A DNA stretch of 64,000 nucleotides from Chenopodium formosanum (Eukaryota; Streptophyta; Magnoliopsida; Caryophyllales; Amaranthaceae), in contig CM044877.1 in assembly GCA_024500155.1 (NCBI GenBank), positions 81,762,501-81,826,500 on the forward strand, given 5' to 3'. The notes below the pieces were generated by a model that saw nothing but the letters and a program-made list of their open reading frames with translations, made no database searches and had not been told where the DNA came from. A program made the position numbers and the translations under genes. Below, in pieces: positions 13,401 to 25,647 of this stretch. The stretch's first letter is position 1; the number at the start of each line of letters is the position of its first letter.

Positions 13401-16400
13401 ATATAATGTCCTTTGGAACCATATATGATCACTATATGTTGTCATAAATGTCCGTGGTAGCCTTTAGTTTATGAAATTGATGTAAGTTTTAAACGAGTAA
13501 ATTGACAGTTTAAAGGCATATCGGATAGATTTACCCATCAAATGGACTCTTGTGGTGTATTAGGGTTAATACGTAGCATCTCGACAATTTCTTTTTCCGA
13601 GTCCAAAAAAGTAAAAAATTGTCCAAAATTGAAGGCTATAATACACGATTTCGGGTCAATTTTGACATGTTTTCAAAAAATAAATTGTTAGCGTGGGGTG
13701 ACTTTTAGGGACATATCATGTGGGTTGAAACCATAAGACACCTATAAAGATGTCTACATAGTACTGAATGAGATTTTCAATGTAGGTGCAAATTAACTCA
13801 AGGCCACCACAAGCCTTTACATGATCGACTAACGATCATATACGGTTCAAAACAATATTTCATGACCTTAGGGAAGCATCCCTTGCAATCCTAATAGTTT
13901 TCGACACCGATTTACGAAACTTCTGAAATTCAACTAATTTCGTGTATTATACCCTTTACTTTTGAACAATTTATTTTACCTATTTTAAACTCGGAAGAAA
14001 AAGAGGAAGAAGCTTTCCCAAAAACCCCACGAGACAATTAGGATGGTTGTAATTATCCACTTTGTCTTTAAACAATCAATTTAACCATTTATGTATACGC
14101 CTCCTCTAAATGACTTAAGGCTACTGCGGACTTTTATGTGACCGACTATTAACTTTGAAAGATTCCAACAAAATTATATGACCCCAAAATGCTTCCTCTA
14201 CAATCTTAAGATTTTTCAATGCCATGTCCTAAAACCTTCAACATTAGTCCAATTTCTTGAATTATAGCCTTCAAAATGTCGTTTCAACCCATATACGACC
14301 ATTAGTCAGCTACATAAAGGCCCCACGAAACCTTTTAGCCAATATAAGAGGCGTGAACGAAAACGCGTAAATTGGATGCGAAATGGCAAATTGGATGGGT
14401 CCACCCACCCAATTGGACTCTTGGAGGCTATTGCGGTCTATAGGAAGCTTCTCGGCAATATTTGTTTTCGAGGAAAAAAAAAGTCGAAAACTCGAAAAAT
14501 TGAAGGCTATAATTTACGTTTTTTGGACAATTAAGGAGATTTCGGGACCCGATGTCAAAAAGTCTCGAGATACTAGGGGATACATTTTGGGGTAATATAA
14601 TGTCCTTTGGAACCATATATGATCATTACATGTGGTCATAAATGTCTATGGTGGCCTTGAGTTTATGAAATTGATACAAGTGGTAAACGGGTAAATTGAT
14701 AGTTTAAAGGCATATAGGATAGATTTACCTACCAAATGGATTCCAGGCGTGTATTAAGGTCAATAGGAAGCATCTCGACAATTTCTTTTTCCGAGTCTGA
14801 AAAGGTGAAAAAGAATGTACAAAATTGAAGGCTATAATACACAATTTAGGTCAATTTTGACGGTTCTTCAAAAAATGAATTGAATGCGTGGGGTAAATTC
14901 TACGTACATATAAGGTGGGTTGAAACCATAAAACACATATAAAGATATCTATAAAGTACTAAGAATGAGATTTTCAATGTAGATGCGAGAATTTTAATGT
15001 AGGTGCGAATTAACTCAAGGCCACCACGAGCCTTTACATGACCGACTAATGATCATATACGAATTTTGTACGACCTTAGAATGCATCACATGCAATCCTA
15101 ATAGATTTTGACAACGAGTCACGAAACTTCTAAAATTCATCTAATTTCACGTATTATAGTCTTTACTTTTGAACAACTTTTTTAACCTATTTTAAACTAC
15201 AAAGAAAAAGAGGATGAGGCTTTCCTATAAAACCCACAAAACCATTTAGAAGGTTGGAACTATCCACTTTGCCTTTAAACAATCAATTTAACCAATTATG
15301 TATACACCTCCTCTAAATGACTTAAGACCACTGCGACTTTTATGTGACCGGCTTTTGACATCAATGATTCCTAACACAATATATGACACCAAAATGTTTC
15401 ATCTACAATCTTAACAATTTTCGACGCCAAGTCTTAAAACCTCCGCCATTAGTTTAATTTCTTGAATTATAGCCACCAAAATGTTGTTTCGACCCATATA
15501 CGACAACCAGTTCAACACAGAAAGGCCCCATGAAAGCTTGTAACCAATACAAGAAACGTGTACGAAAATGCGTAAATTGGATGTTTAGAGGCAAATTGGA
15601 TGGGTCCACCCACCCAATTGGACTCCAAGAGAGTATTAGGGTCTATAAAAAGCTTCTCGACAATTTTTGTTTTATGGTAAAAAAAAAAGTCAAAATTTTG
15701 AAAAAATAAAGGCTATAATTCACGTTTTTAGGACAATTTCGAACATTTTAGACCCGATATCAAAAAGTCTCGAGATACTAGGGGACACATCTTGGGGTCA
15801 TATAATGTCCTTTGGAACCATATATGATCATTATATGTTGTTATAAATGTCCGTGGTAGCCTTGAGTTTATGAAATTGATGCAGGTGGTAAACGGGTAAA
15901 TTGAACATTTAAAGGCATATCGGATAGATTTACCCACTAGATGGACTCCTGGGGTGTATTAGGGTCAATAGGTAGCATCTCGACAATTTCTTTTTCCAAA
16001 TCCAAAAAAGTGAAAAATTGTCCAAAATTGAAGGCTATAATACACAATTTAAGGACAATTTTGATATTTTTTCAAAAAATGAATTGATAAGGTGGGGTGA
16101 CTTCTAGGGACATATAAGGTGGGTTGAAACCATAAGACACCTATAAAAATGTCTATAAAGTACTAAGAATGAAATTTTCAATGTAGGTGCGAATTAACTC
16201 AAGGCCACCACGATCCTTTACATGACCGTCTAATGATCATATACAATTCAAAACAATATTATATGAATAAGGATGCATCCCTTGCAATCCTAATAGTTTT
16301 CGACATCGAGTCACGAAACCTCTTAAATTCATCAAATTTCGTGTATTATAGCCTTACTTTTGAACAATTTTCTTACCTATTTTAAACTCGGAAGGAAAAG

Positions 16401-18961
16401 AGGATGAGGCTATCCCATAAACCCTGCGAGGCTATTTGGATGGTTAGAACTATCCACTTTGCCTTTAAACAATCAATTTAACCGTTTATGTATACGCCTC
16501 CTCTAAATGACTTAAGGCCACCGCGGGCTCTTATGTGGCCGACTATTAACTTTGAATGATTCCTAACACATTAAATGACCCCAAAAAGTTTCCTCTACAA
16601 TCTTAAGATTTTTCGACGCCATGTCCTAAAACCTCCGACATTAGTCCAATTTCTTAAATTATAGCCTTCAAATAAGGCTTCTAGATAACATTTTAAAACC
16701 CAACAAGATTATGCATCAAGATTACTTTTGGGGTCCAAAGAGCCCTGTGAATATGTGAAAGCCTACTTGGTGCTCGAAACCATCTTATTCATGCCTTAGC
16801 TCACCCTATGTTATCATGACTTGAAGCCTTGTTAATGCTTTATCTTGGCCTTGAGAAAAATGGAAGTACATAAAAGGGAGGGGAAGGATAGAGGAGAGAT
16901 AGGGAAGTGAGGAGTAAAGCGGAAAATAGAGCATACCCTCTTTACAAAAAAGGTTTTCCTTCTCTAAAAAAATCCCCACCTACAGGAAAATTGCTAAAAT
17001 GTAGGAAAATCACTTTCAAGGAAAACGTTTTCCACCAAAAACAAACGCAGCCTATAGAATTTCAATATTTTCCCTTCCTTCACAAAGTCAAGAAAAGATT
17101 GGCCTTTGGCCCTTACAGCTGATAAGAATGGCCATCATAAATACAAAGTTCAAGAGCATGTGGTTGTATCTTTAACAATCTCCAAAATCTCCTTCAAACC
17201 AAGAAAAGACAAACGATACTAACCAATCTTCTTCTCAATTGGGGCATTAGAAGAATTTTTATTACCTCCAATCAAGGTATACAGAAAACAGGCTCACCAT
17301 AACACATGCCATTACAGACATGAAGGGTAACAAAGACCAAAGCAGCAAATACAAAGTATAGAAATCTCAAAACTTAATTCTCGAGGATTTACTATTATAC
17401 ACATTTAAACAAGATTACTCAAAACTGAAGAAACAAGACCTTTTGTAAGATTATAATGCCCAAGAACTATTTTATCTCGAAACATTCTTTCCACTTTGTT
17501 TAAATGGATAATGCATCAATAGCTATTGTCTCTTCTTAAAACACCACAAAAACAGCCTTCGGACATAATTTATGTTCATTGATTCTCTGTACCCAACAAA
17601 GCAATCAAATGCTTAATAAATATAGATTTGTAAAAGTCGGCAGCTACCCTTTCACAAAATAATTCAAACTTCCACTTTTGATCAATGGCCAATACAGTCC
17701 TAATTCCGAAATTTCTGGCCAACTGCATCAGTAAACTAGAGTAACAACAGTTTAAACTAACAAGCATCACAAAGTCATTGGTAAGCCATAAAATTACCAG
17801 TTACATGCACATTGACAAGTGTTTAATCAAGTAAGCAATCAGAAGAAAGGAGAAGAAACGTTTTCACTACATCATGCCCACCACTAAATTAAAAAGACAA
17901 AGCAAAATGCAAAAGCAGGAACCTCAAACTAACCTAAACCAACAGACTACGTTCTTCTAGACCATATGTACAAGAGAAGCTCAACAAACCCTTGTATAAT
18001 AAGCAACATTTTAACGAGAGAAGAACAAAAAGAAGAATTCCATCAACTCTACTTGATCTTGAATATGCCAACAAATCCATTTTGTATGCTAACAATGATG
18101 GAAAATGCCTTCACTTATACAAAAAAAGTAATCAAAACACTAACTACGGTAGTACAGTCTAATACAATAAGCACCAAACATTTTTGTTTCATAATTCACA
18201 TATAATATCAAATTTTCAGCGGACAAGGTTGGGTTCATGACAGGACAAATAGATGGTTAGCATGAGTTGGTCACGTGTGGTCATCGTGGGTTGAATCACC
18301 TTTTGACAGCTCTAAGTACACATAAGCAATAATCTCAAACAGCAAAGAGCAAATATTTATAGACATAGCATTTAAAGATAAAAATTGATAAATAAAGCCA
18401 ATAGCCATACATATATGGAGAGACAGAGAGAGGCCATTTGAGGGGAAGAAAAAAAATCATACTCAGTTGCAATAATTTGCTCAAAAAGTACTTTAACCAT
18501 ATCTAGCCCACGCTTCACTTTCAAAAGATTTCTAGTATGGCTGCCTTGTTTTCGCACTGTTTTTGCCTGAATATCTTGATCAACCAATACTCGTAATGTA
18601 GTAATCGAGTTTGAGGCCTCAACAAGATCATTAACCTACGCAAAATTCATGTACGATTAATATCACTTACTAATAAAGTTCAGACATTTTAAATAAAATC
18701 TAAAAGCCTTCCTATCAAGTGGGGAAAATGAGGTGATTAATAATGAAGAGACTAAGAGTATTGGCTTACCTTGGCAACATAGTCCATCTCTGCAAACTTA
18801 AAAGCTATCCCCAAACAACCAAACAACGGTGAGACAAGGGAACAAGCATGGGAAAATGGGGCAACTTTAAGATCAGAGTCCTGGGAATTAACAGTGGTTG
18901 CAAGATCATTGAATGCTTCAGCAATCTTCTTCAATGGCTTTTCTCCCCCATCCTCTGTCAT
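7485..18961 (-). CDS. ACD11: ACD11, ceramide-1-phosphate transfer protein (GLTP fold)
   Basis: Minus-strand exons 18961-18770, 18635-18463, 8342-8197 and 7591-7485 keep phase and encode 205 residues, matching the ~206 of Arabidopsis ACD11. The protein moves ceramide-1-phosphate between membranes, and its loss in Arabidopsis triggers accelerated cell death. Diagnostic segments are FSHACSLVSPLFGCLGIAFK, AEMDYVAK (Asp60, Lys64), GSHTRNLLKVKRGLDMVKVL (Arg99), the FAPYHGWAIRKAV histidine (His142) and the C-terminal LSKELGIDW. From memory, the second phosphate-contacting Arg of the family is Lys103 here, a conservative change. The ATG at 18961 was chosen because the upstream in-frame codon is GTG and the resulting start MTEDGGEKPLKKI aligns with the family. 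Intron 2 is 10.1 kb (8343-18462) and carries a 1.2-kb repeat array. Confidence 0.93.
10990..16680. repeat. 1.2-kb higher-order tandem repeat array, about 4.6 units
   Basis: The landmark TTTTCAATGTAGGTGCGA recurs near 12174, 13775, 14971 and 16168, with a diverged first copy near 10996. The spacing is ~1.2 kb once a 360-bp insertion in the second unit is subtracted. Each unit holds forward-oriented diverged ~300-bp submonomers (CATATACGGTTCAAAACAAT) and inverted ones (GAACCATATATGATCA, CCGTGGTAGCCTT). The inverted parts are recognisable reverse complements of the 325-bp monomer at 1-2336. Copies differ by many substitutions and short indels, so this is not a recent amplification. Confidence 0.85.
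12538..12897. mobile_element. 360-bp MITE inserted in one repeat unit
   Basis: Comparison with the other units shows an uninterrupted GACTTAAGGC here split by 360 bp. TTAAG is duplicated at 12533-12537 and 12898-12902. The element starts AGAGGGTGTTTGTTTAG and is purine-rich. A subterminal GGGATAGGATAAAA is mirrored by TTTTTATCCTTATCCC near the right end. PIF/Harbinger-type (TTA or TAA target) is possible but not proven. Confidence 0.7.
16681..17060. repeat. Array flank with diverged monomer end and MITE-like terminus
   Basis: 16730-16830 (GGTGCTCGAAACCATCTTAT and on) resembles the array flank in the ADA2 intron near 45617-45655 (GGTGCTAGGAACTATTTCAT), so both insertions share an end. At about 17010-17052, GGAAAACGTTTTCCACCAAA followed by ACAAACGCAGCC looks like the end of a small TIR element. 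Its other end was not located. Confidence 0.45.
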
Positions 18962-18997
18962 TCTTCCTAAATTCACCCTTACAGATCACTCTAAAAT

Positions 18998-19186
18998 CTG
19001 CAGAACATGATGAAAATAAATGCCTTAAGCAGTATGATTGCAACAAAAAACATACAATAGCAAGGGAGTGACGCCACTGAATTCCATCACATTTGCACCA
19101 TTTTTTACCATATAGGTAGCTTGAAGTTATTATTGTTATGTTAAAGTAGCCACACCACTTCTAAGTAAGAACATTGTTGTTGTTAG

Positions 19187-19219
<33 letters not shown>

Positions 19220-20590
19220 AAAAAAAAAAAAAAGCTGTTTTTTTACTAAGTCAGCCTTTGCACAGATCAGAACATGGGAAATTATTGTAATTTTAAGTAG
19301 ATACAGTCAGTTACATATCCATTTAAACAAAAAACTAAATCACTTTGTTACAATCATTATACTATAGATGATTGTTGAAAGAATTAACAAAATAAAAAAT
19401 TTCTTATGGAGCTACATACTCCATAACAAAAAATCATCTAAATAAAGAAAACAGAAACCTATGATTTATTACTACGGAACACTATTTTGAAATAAAGGTA
19501 GAGTAGTTATTTACAAGGGAATTCTTGTTGGTGGTCTAATTTTTTAAGACTTACACTTTAGAAGCGAAATAGTTTTGGAAACACCATAAATGATCCTATG
19601 TTTTGGATTTTTCTGTGACCTTATTTTGCAAATAAAGTTCAAAAACTGAATGAAAAAAAAATTGTTCCGTATCCCTCTTCCTGCCAAAGTGTCAAAGCAC
19701 TAGTCACTCCATACACACGACACCCTATACGATGACCATTCAAGGACATGGCAATTGTTAGAGTAGTTCAACGATTTCTAAAATCTCCATTTAATTTAAT
19801 TAAAAACATAAACCTTTCTAATTCACTTGCCATTTTGCCAATTCCCAGCTTTATCACTTAGCTCATCTAAATGGCTTTTACTTCTAGCAGCAGTGTACAT
19901 AAAGGTCATAAACCCTCCAAAATGCTAAGCAACTTCCACAAATCAATAAAAAAACAAAATACAATTGCACGTTTATGAGGATAGCACCTAATCAGAGATC
20001 TAATGTATTGCAGAATATACAGACAAAGTGTAGAATGTGAACATAAGAATCCTAAATACTTGTACTTTAACTAGATAAACTATACTTGTATAATTCTATA
20101 CCAGTTTTCAGTCATCAATAAACTTCTCAAATCAAATTAGGGTTTCTTCAATTATTAATGTAATATTATCATTGGAGTAAGAAATCCCATTAAATTCCAA
20201 TACTACTTTATCATAAATCTGAAATCCATAAATTCCTCAACTCTCAAAAATAGACAGTTAAAGTTCAAACTACCAGAACAAAGAACCCCAGTTACAGTAA
20301 CTTGTACATTTCAGCAAATCATCTTACAAACTACAAACCCTTTTGAATTTGAGAATCAAGACATGTTAATTTTTGAAGCAAAAAATAAAATAAAATAAAA
20401 ATGAATATTATCCAAAAAAAAAAAAAAAAAAAAGTAAATTGAAAAGAATAATACCAAATTGGATATTGAAAGGAAGTTGTTGAACAGAGATGAGGCCAAA
20501 TAAATGGAGTGTCTGAAGGTTAGATTTTGATGGCGATGGCGAATCGGCGGAGTTTGAGATCAGGGGAAGAGAGAGAATCGGAATTAACTA
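18998..20590 (-). other. ACD11 5' UTR intron and upstream non-coding exon
   Basis: An acceptor (GTTCTGCAG) at 18998 precedes 36 bp of leader before the ATG. A donor GTATTATT at 20454 would join it to a non-coding first exon starting about 20590 and ending at 20455. This 1.46-kb leader intron is inferred from splice signals only. It contains C(~20) followed by A(~24) near 19190-19233, likely an unstable homopolymer pair. Confidence 0.5.
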
Positions 20591-20986
20591 ATGCGGAATT
20601 TGAGTGGTTGGAAAGGGGGAATTTTTATTTTTTTTAACCAAAATTCAAACGTCGGTTATAATTTTCCTTTTTAGTTTGGGTAACTTTTTTTTTTGAAATG
20701 TATTCATTTTCTTTAACCTTAATAAATAATAATATCTTCAATTAACCAATTTGGTCGTTGATGTAGTGGTGGTGATTGGAGCTATACTTGATAGGGATAG
20801 TGATGGCCGAATGTTCAATCTCATGTCACAATAATTGGGAATTGTTTGGAAACTTAGCATATTTTCATAATTCATCCATGATTAATTGAATTGATCAAGT
20901 ATAGTTATTGTAATCCCCTACTGGTAGAAAATTAAAGGTTATTGTCTCTTAATAAAAATGTATTTAATTCAATGGTTTCAGAGGTA

Positions 20987-21156
20987 TAGGTGTCAATTCG
21001 GGTACTTAGGCTGAGTTAAGTGAAGTTGTGTCGAAATAGGTGGTTTCAATGTTGTGTCATATTAATTATTATGTCCATATGCGAATCAAAATCTAAATCA
21101 AGTTTTTACAAATTAAATCGAACCAGGTCATTTGGGTCAATTTTTGACACAACTAC
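20987..21156. mobile_element. 170-bp MITE with TAGGTGTCAATT ends
   Basis: Left end TAGGTGTCAATTCGGG is mirrored by AATTTTTGACACAACTA on the right. The interior has GGGTCA-type words like the larger elements at 24463 and 35259, so it may be a short member of the same TIR family. No clear target duplication is seen. Confidence 0.45.
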
Positions 21157-21817
21157 CAGGTGGTTTCTAGACATAGTTGGCCTAACCATCTTGCATTGAT
21201 CTATGCACGATAGCAAGTAGGGTTCAGAGGGCTTACCAAGCTTTAATTAGCTAATGCATATGTCTAAATACCTTAGCTTAATCAATTGCTCGATAACCAT
21301 CCCTAGTTCTAGCAATTTCTATAGTAATTGGGCAAAGTAGACATCCTCATGCATCATCTTTCTCAAAAAAAACCCCAATTCTTAGGCATGTCTTATGTGA
21401 CAACTTTCTAGCACATTCTCCATTGGCCGCCATTGGTTTCGAGTAAGTTCAAAGTCCAATAATAACTCCATGCAACGACCCATTCTAATGTCATTAACTC
21501 ATTATATCCTAAATTTACTCATTTGCATGCCAGTTGCACAAGCCCCAAATCTACAGACCATTTATCATTTTCATTAATGCCAACTTCAAAGAACCCATGC
21601 ATATATCAATCATCATCGTCTGATAATATTTCTTCAATTCACAATCATTAATTATAGTTTTATGTATATATGTACCAACTACGTTACCAAGGAGTAGTTC
21701 GTTTACAGTAGGAGTACTTGTTAAACTACCTAGTGATGCACTCTGCACAGTATTAGACATGCATGTCATAAGAGATTCAGAGAACACTATGTCCTAGAAA
21801 AAACAACACTCCTACTT

Positions 21818-23059
21818 CACAAGAATGAACATTTTTTTTTTTTGAAGGGGTGAGATTAAAATTCATTAATAATAAGTCATACGGCACTTACATAAGAAAT
21901 CGTAATCGAATAATACAAAGACAAAAGAACCAATTACAAGTTCGAAATAAAGAAAACTACAATTGCACGCGCAGAATGACTTTCTAAGATACCCTTGGCT
22001 CATATAACGTTGTCCTATGCAGCCTCTTGCAAGGGGGTCTGGCAATATGTTGTAGTTTCTGACGAGAACCTTCATTGGCTCAAAATCCTGTACTCCTCGA
22101 CCTGAAATCAAAATTGGTGTCGTACACTTCACCCTTGATAAGACAATCTCCGATTTAAACACAGATATCGGCATGGAAGCATAACCCTTTAGCCCAAACC
22201 AACAGAAGATCAAACCAAAGCCCCATAGCCAAAAAACCCGGTTCAAATCCTGCACCAGAAGATCGGTATACCGATCTGCACACCCCATAGCACACCAACA
22301 CACCACACAAAAAGAAAAACTAACAGACCCAAAAAACACACAAAGACGGAAACAGGAAATCCAAACACTACACACACCACTAATAGAAAAACACAGGAAC
22401 AAACTTAAAAACAAGAACTACGAACAGAACCCTAACAACCCACCCCGCCGCCACTCCGAGCACAACCACCAAAGCTCCGAGGTTCACCAACCCAAACCAC
22501 CTACCGCCTGACAATAAAACCCGAACCACCAAGGCCCGCCCGAGAAGCCAAAACCCCCCACACCCCTGAACCGCGGCCGCGACGGCCCTACGCGAGGGAC
22601 TAAGAACAGCCCTACGCGAGGGACTCAGAGGGATCTCCCTCCCCGTTCTCGAAAACAACGACGCAACGACGGACAAAACGGAGGGGTCGGGCATAGACAC
22701 GGCGGGGAAGCGGAAACCAAAACCGGCGGCAAGCCGGCAGCAAGGCCGGTGAGGAAACGGAGCGGTCGAAAATGGGAAGCGGTGCACGATGCTAGGCCGG
22801 AAATACAAAAAACCAAAACGAAAACTAAGACGCAAACGAGAAAGGAAAAAAACCACCTAAGGGAGTAGATCAGAGGCTCGCCGCCGACGCTATGGCATGG
22901 GCGGTGAGCCGCACGCCGGCCGGCGAGCCCCATGGCCGGAGCAGTTAGGGAAGCCGAAAGGTTTTTGAGAGAGAGAGGGGGGGCGCTAGAGAGAGAAAGG
23001 TTTTTATGCACCCGTCATGTCTAACATATAAATATCTACAAACTCACAATAATGAACAT
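21818..23059 (-). mobile_element. Poly(A) non-LTR retroposon with 15-bp target duplication
   Basis: CACAAGAATGAACAT (21818-21832) and CACAATAATGAACAT (23045-23059) match at 14 of 15 positions and bracket a 1.2-kb insert. On the minus strand the insert ends in CACCCCTTC plus a poly(A) run directly against the duplication, the hallmark of target-primed reverse transcription. Its 5' half is GC-rich with CTCTCTCTC tracts, like plant LINE leaders. Overlapping open frames of 128, 158 and 182 codons are present, but no endonuclease or reverse transcriptase motif is visible. It is best read as an internally deleted LINE or another retroposed RNA. Confidence 0.7.
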
Positions 23060-23599
23060 ATTCCGTCGTGAAAAGGACAAAAGATATTCCATCGAAATTT
23101 AAGGTACGAAGTATAACAAATGCAAAAATTCTTGAGGTTGATCCAAGGTATTCAATGAATCATTTTCAAGATAGATCAAGTGAATAATCAAATATCATAA
23201 AATTAACTACAAAAGTCCAACTAAATCTCTCACAAAAAAGCAAGGGTGGGTAAGGAAATTAAAAAGACCAGTTGCATAGTCCATACATGAAAAAGTACAT
23301 TGGCAAGCTCCTACTCGTAGTTAGTCAGAGTTGGGACACAACTTTCCCATTCTCTGTCGTCCCTGCCGGTCTGCCCCATATAGTTATTTCCATTGTTATG
23401 TCCCGTTAAGACAATATCCGATCCTTTCACACAATATCAAGTACTCCGTATATGATATGATTTAATATTGTATGATATACAAAGTAATCAAATACACGAA
23501 AGTTCTTGTGTCAAAAAATAAATAAATAAATAAATACATGAAAGTTGTCACATGCACAAGGGTTAACTACTTGAGTTATTCCTCACTCTCACGGAAGTC

Positions 23600-24430
23600 A
23601 AATTTAAAAGCTATAATACACAAAATTGGAGCGCAATGTAGGAGGCGTCGGGACCCGGTGTCAAAAATTCACGAAAATCTACGGGATGCATCCATGGGTC
23701 ATATAATCTTGTTTTTTGACCCATATACGACCATCAATCGGCTACATAAAGGCCCCATGAAAGCTTATAGCCAATACAAGAGGTGCGTACGAAAACGCCT
23801 AAATTGGATGCTTAAAAGCAAATTGAATGGGTTCACCCACCTAATTGGATTCCCGGAGGGTATTAGGGTCTATAGAAAGCTTCTCGGCAATTTTTGTTTT
23901 TAAGTAAAAAAAAAGTCGAAAATTTGCAAAATTAAAGGCTATAATTCATGTTTTTTGGGCAATTTCGAAGATTTCGGGACACGATGTCGAAAAGTCTCGA
24001 GATACTAGGGGATACATCTTGGGGTCATATATTGTCCTTTGGAACCATATATGATCATTATATGTTGTCATAAATGTCTGTTGTAGCTTTGAGTTTATGA
24101 AATTGAAGCAAGTTGTAAACAAGCAAATTGATAGTTTAAAGACATATCGGATAGTTTTACCCACCAAATGAACTCTCGAGGTGTATTAGGGTCAATAGGA
24201 AGCATCTCGACATAGTTTTACCCACCAAATGGACTCCCGAGGTGTATTAGGGTCAATAGGAAGCATCTCGACAATTTCTTTTTCCGAGTCCAAAAAAGTG
24301 AAAATTTGTCCAAAAATTAAAGGCTATAATACACAATTTCAGGTTAATTGAATGCGTGAGGTGACTTCTAGAGTCATATAAGGTGGATTGAAACCATAAG
24401 ACACCTATAAAGATGTCTAAGTACCAAGAA
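23600..24430. repeat. Solo copy of the 1.2-kb repeat family
   Basis: This stretch carries GGTCATATAATCTTG, then the inverted submonomer (CTTGGGGTCATAT, GGAACCATATATGATCA) and ends AAACCATAAGACACCTATAA, as in the ACD11 intron array. It includes a ~61-bp local tandem duplication at about 24151-24272 (GAGGTGTATTAGGGTCAATA twice). Confidence 0.8.
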
Positions 24431-24462
24431 TGAGTTTTGTTTATCTATATATATAGCGAGTT

Positions 24463-25440
24463 TAGAGGTGTCAATTCAGATATCTAAATCTAAATCAGGT
24501 TCAATAAGGTCTAATTGGCATCTATTTCAAAGACGAGACATGCTTAATTATTACTCCCTCATATCTGTCCCTTATTTTTGCCCCATTACATAAATTTGGG
24601 CAAAAATTTAAAAACTACCATGAATTGTAGTTAATCCATAAGTGACACTCGTAATATATCCGTGTGAAAACTTGTTGGAGTCGTCACATTGAATATTTTA
24701 TTAGTATCAATTTTTTAAAAAAATTTCGCATATAAAAATCTATTACAAACTACTAAAAGCAAAATTATAAATAATGACACTTGACAATGTATTATTATTA
24801 TTTTTTTTCCTCCAAATCTACTTCCTTTCAAAAAGTTCATTGTTAAAGAAAAAGAAGGTTTGTATCTAAGGGTCTGTTCTGATTTACTGAATTGAGCTGA
24901 ACAAAAATGAACTAAACTTAACTGATGATTGGAGCTGAACTGAACTAAATATTTTATGAGAGAAAGAAATCAAGAAATGAATTGAACTGAATTGATTGGA
25001 GCTATACTAAACTGAAAATAAACTGAAGAGAATAATCCCTAATTTATGACATTTACTTTATATGTCATCTAAAGAAAATTTCCTAAAATATCAAATTGAT
25101 ATTAAAATTATTTAATTATTTTGTTTATTTTCACTATTTTAGTACTATATATTTTATTTATATTTTTAAATACTTGCTTAACTTCACAAGTCGATTTAAT
25201 ATATTTTATTCCATACATTTATTTGTAAAATTGCTTTCAATACAATTATTTAACAGGTGTGCATTGCACATGACTTAATCTAGTGTAGATATATATGTTT
25301 GAGGACACGGCTTGAAGACCGTGAAATGTCAAATAGAGTAAAAAAATAAGGAATAGAGAGTGTGTTTATACAATTCAAAATTTAAGCTGAATTTTTTCAA
25401 AATTGAATCAGATCGATCATATTAATTTTTGACACCTCTA
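24463..25440. mobile_element. 978-bp TIR element, TAGAGGTGTCAA ends
   Basis: TAGAGGTGTCAATTCAG at the left is matched by TTTTTGACACCTCTA at the right. TAGAG termini fit the hAT consensus. No transposase is visible. Nested inside at about 24868-25035 is an 'actgaactgaa' MITE. An 8-bp target duplication is not evident. Confidence 0.6.
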
Positions 25441-25447
25441 AATTATA

Positions 25448-25647
25448 CTACCTCCGTTTCTTTTTACTTGACATGTATTCCTTTTTAGGAAGATTTTTTT
25501 TAGTTGACACATTTTCTTTTTGGGATAACTTTTTTACCTTGCATTTACAAGCTACCCTACTTGTCTTTTCATTCTCTCTCAGTCCCTCTCCTCTCCGTAA
25601 TATATGTGCCTAAATTAAACGCGTGAACTATATAAAAACGGAGGAAG
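25448..25647. mobile_element. 200-bp Stowaway MITE
   Basis: CTACCTCCGTTTCTTTTTAC begins after TA, and TATAAAAACGGAGGAAG ends before TA. The TIRs and TA target match the Stowaway (Tc1/mariner) type. It sits 7 bp beyond the right end of the preceding TIR element. Confidence 0.8.

Larger units (their letters stand above)
8343..18462 (-). other. 10.1-kb ACD11 intron 2 bearing a repeat array
   Basis: Donor GTATGA at 18462 and acceptor CTTCAG at 8343 are intact. From 8343 to about 10980 and from 17100 to 18460 the sequence is unremarkable AT-rich intron with no credible exon. Between lies the tandem array at about 10990-16680 plus small elements. Homopolymer C(16) occurs just downstream, in intron 3, near 7926. 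Confidence 0.75.

Noticed and set aside
19190..19233. C(~20)A(~24) homopolymer pair as a functional element
   Set aside because: It is more likely a slippage-prone tract or assembly artefact; lengths are unreliable. The same applies to C(16) near 7926.
22380..23011. Overlapping minus-strand frames of 128 and 158 codons as genes
   Set aside because: Their Leu/Ser/Phe/Arg-rich composition reflects the GC-rich retroposon leader. There are no recognisable domains, and they lie inside a target-duplicated insertion.
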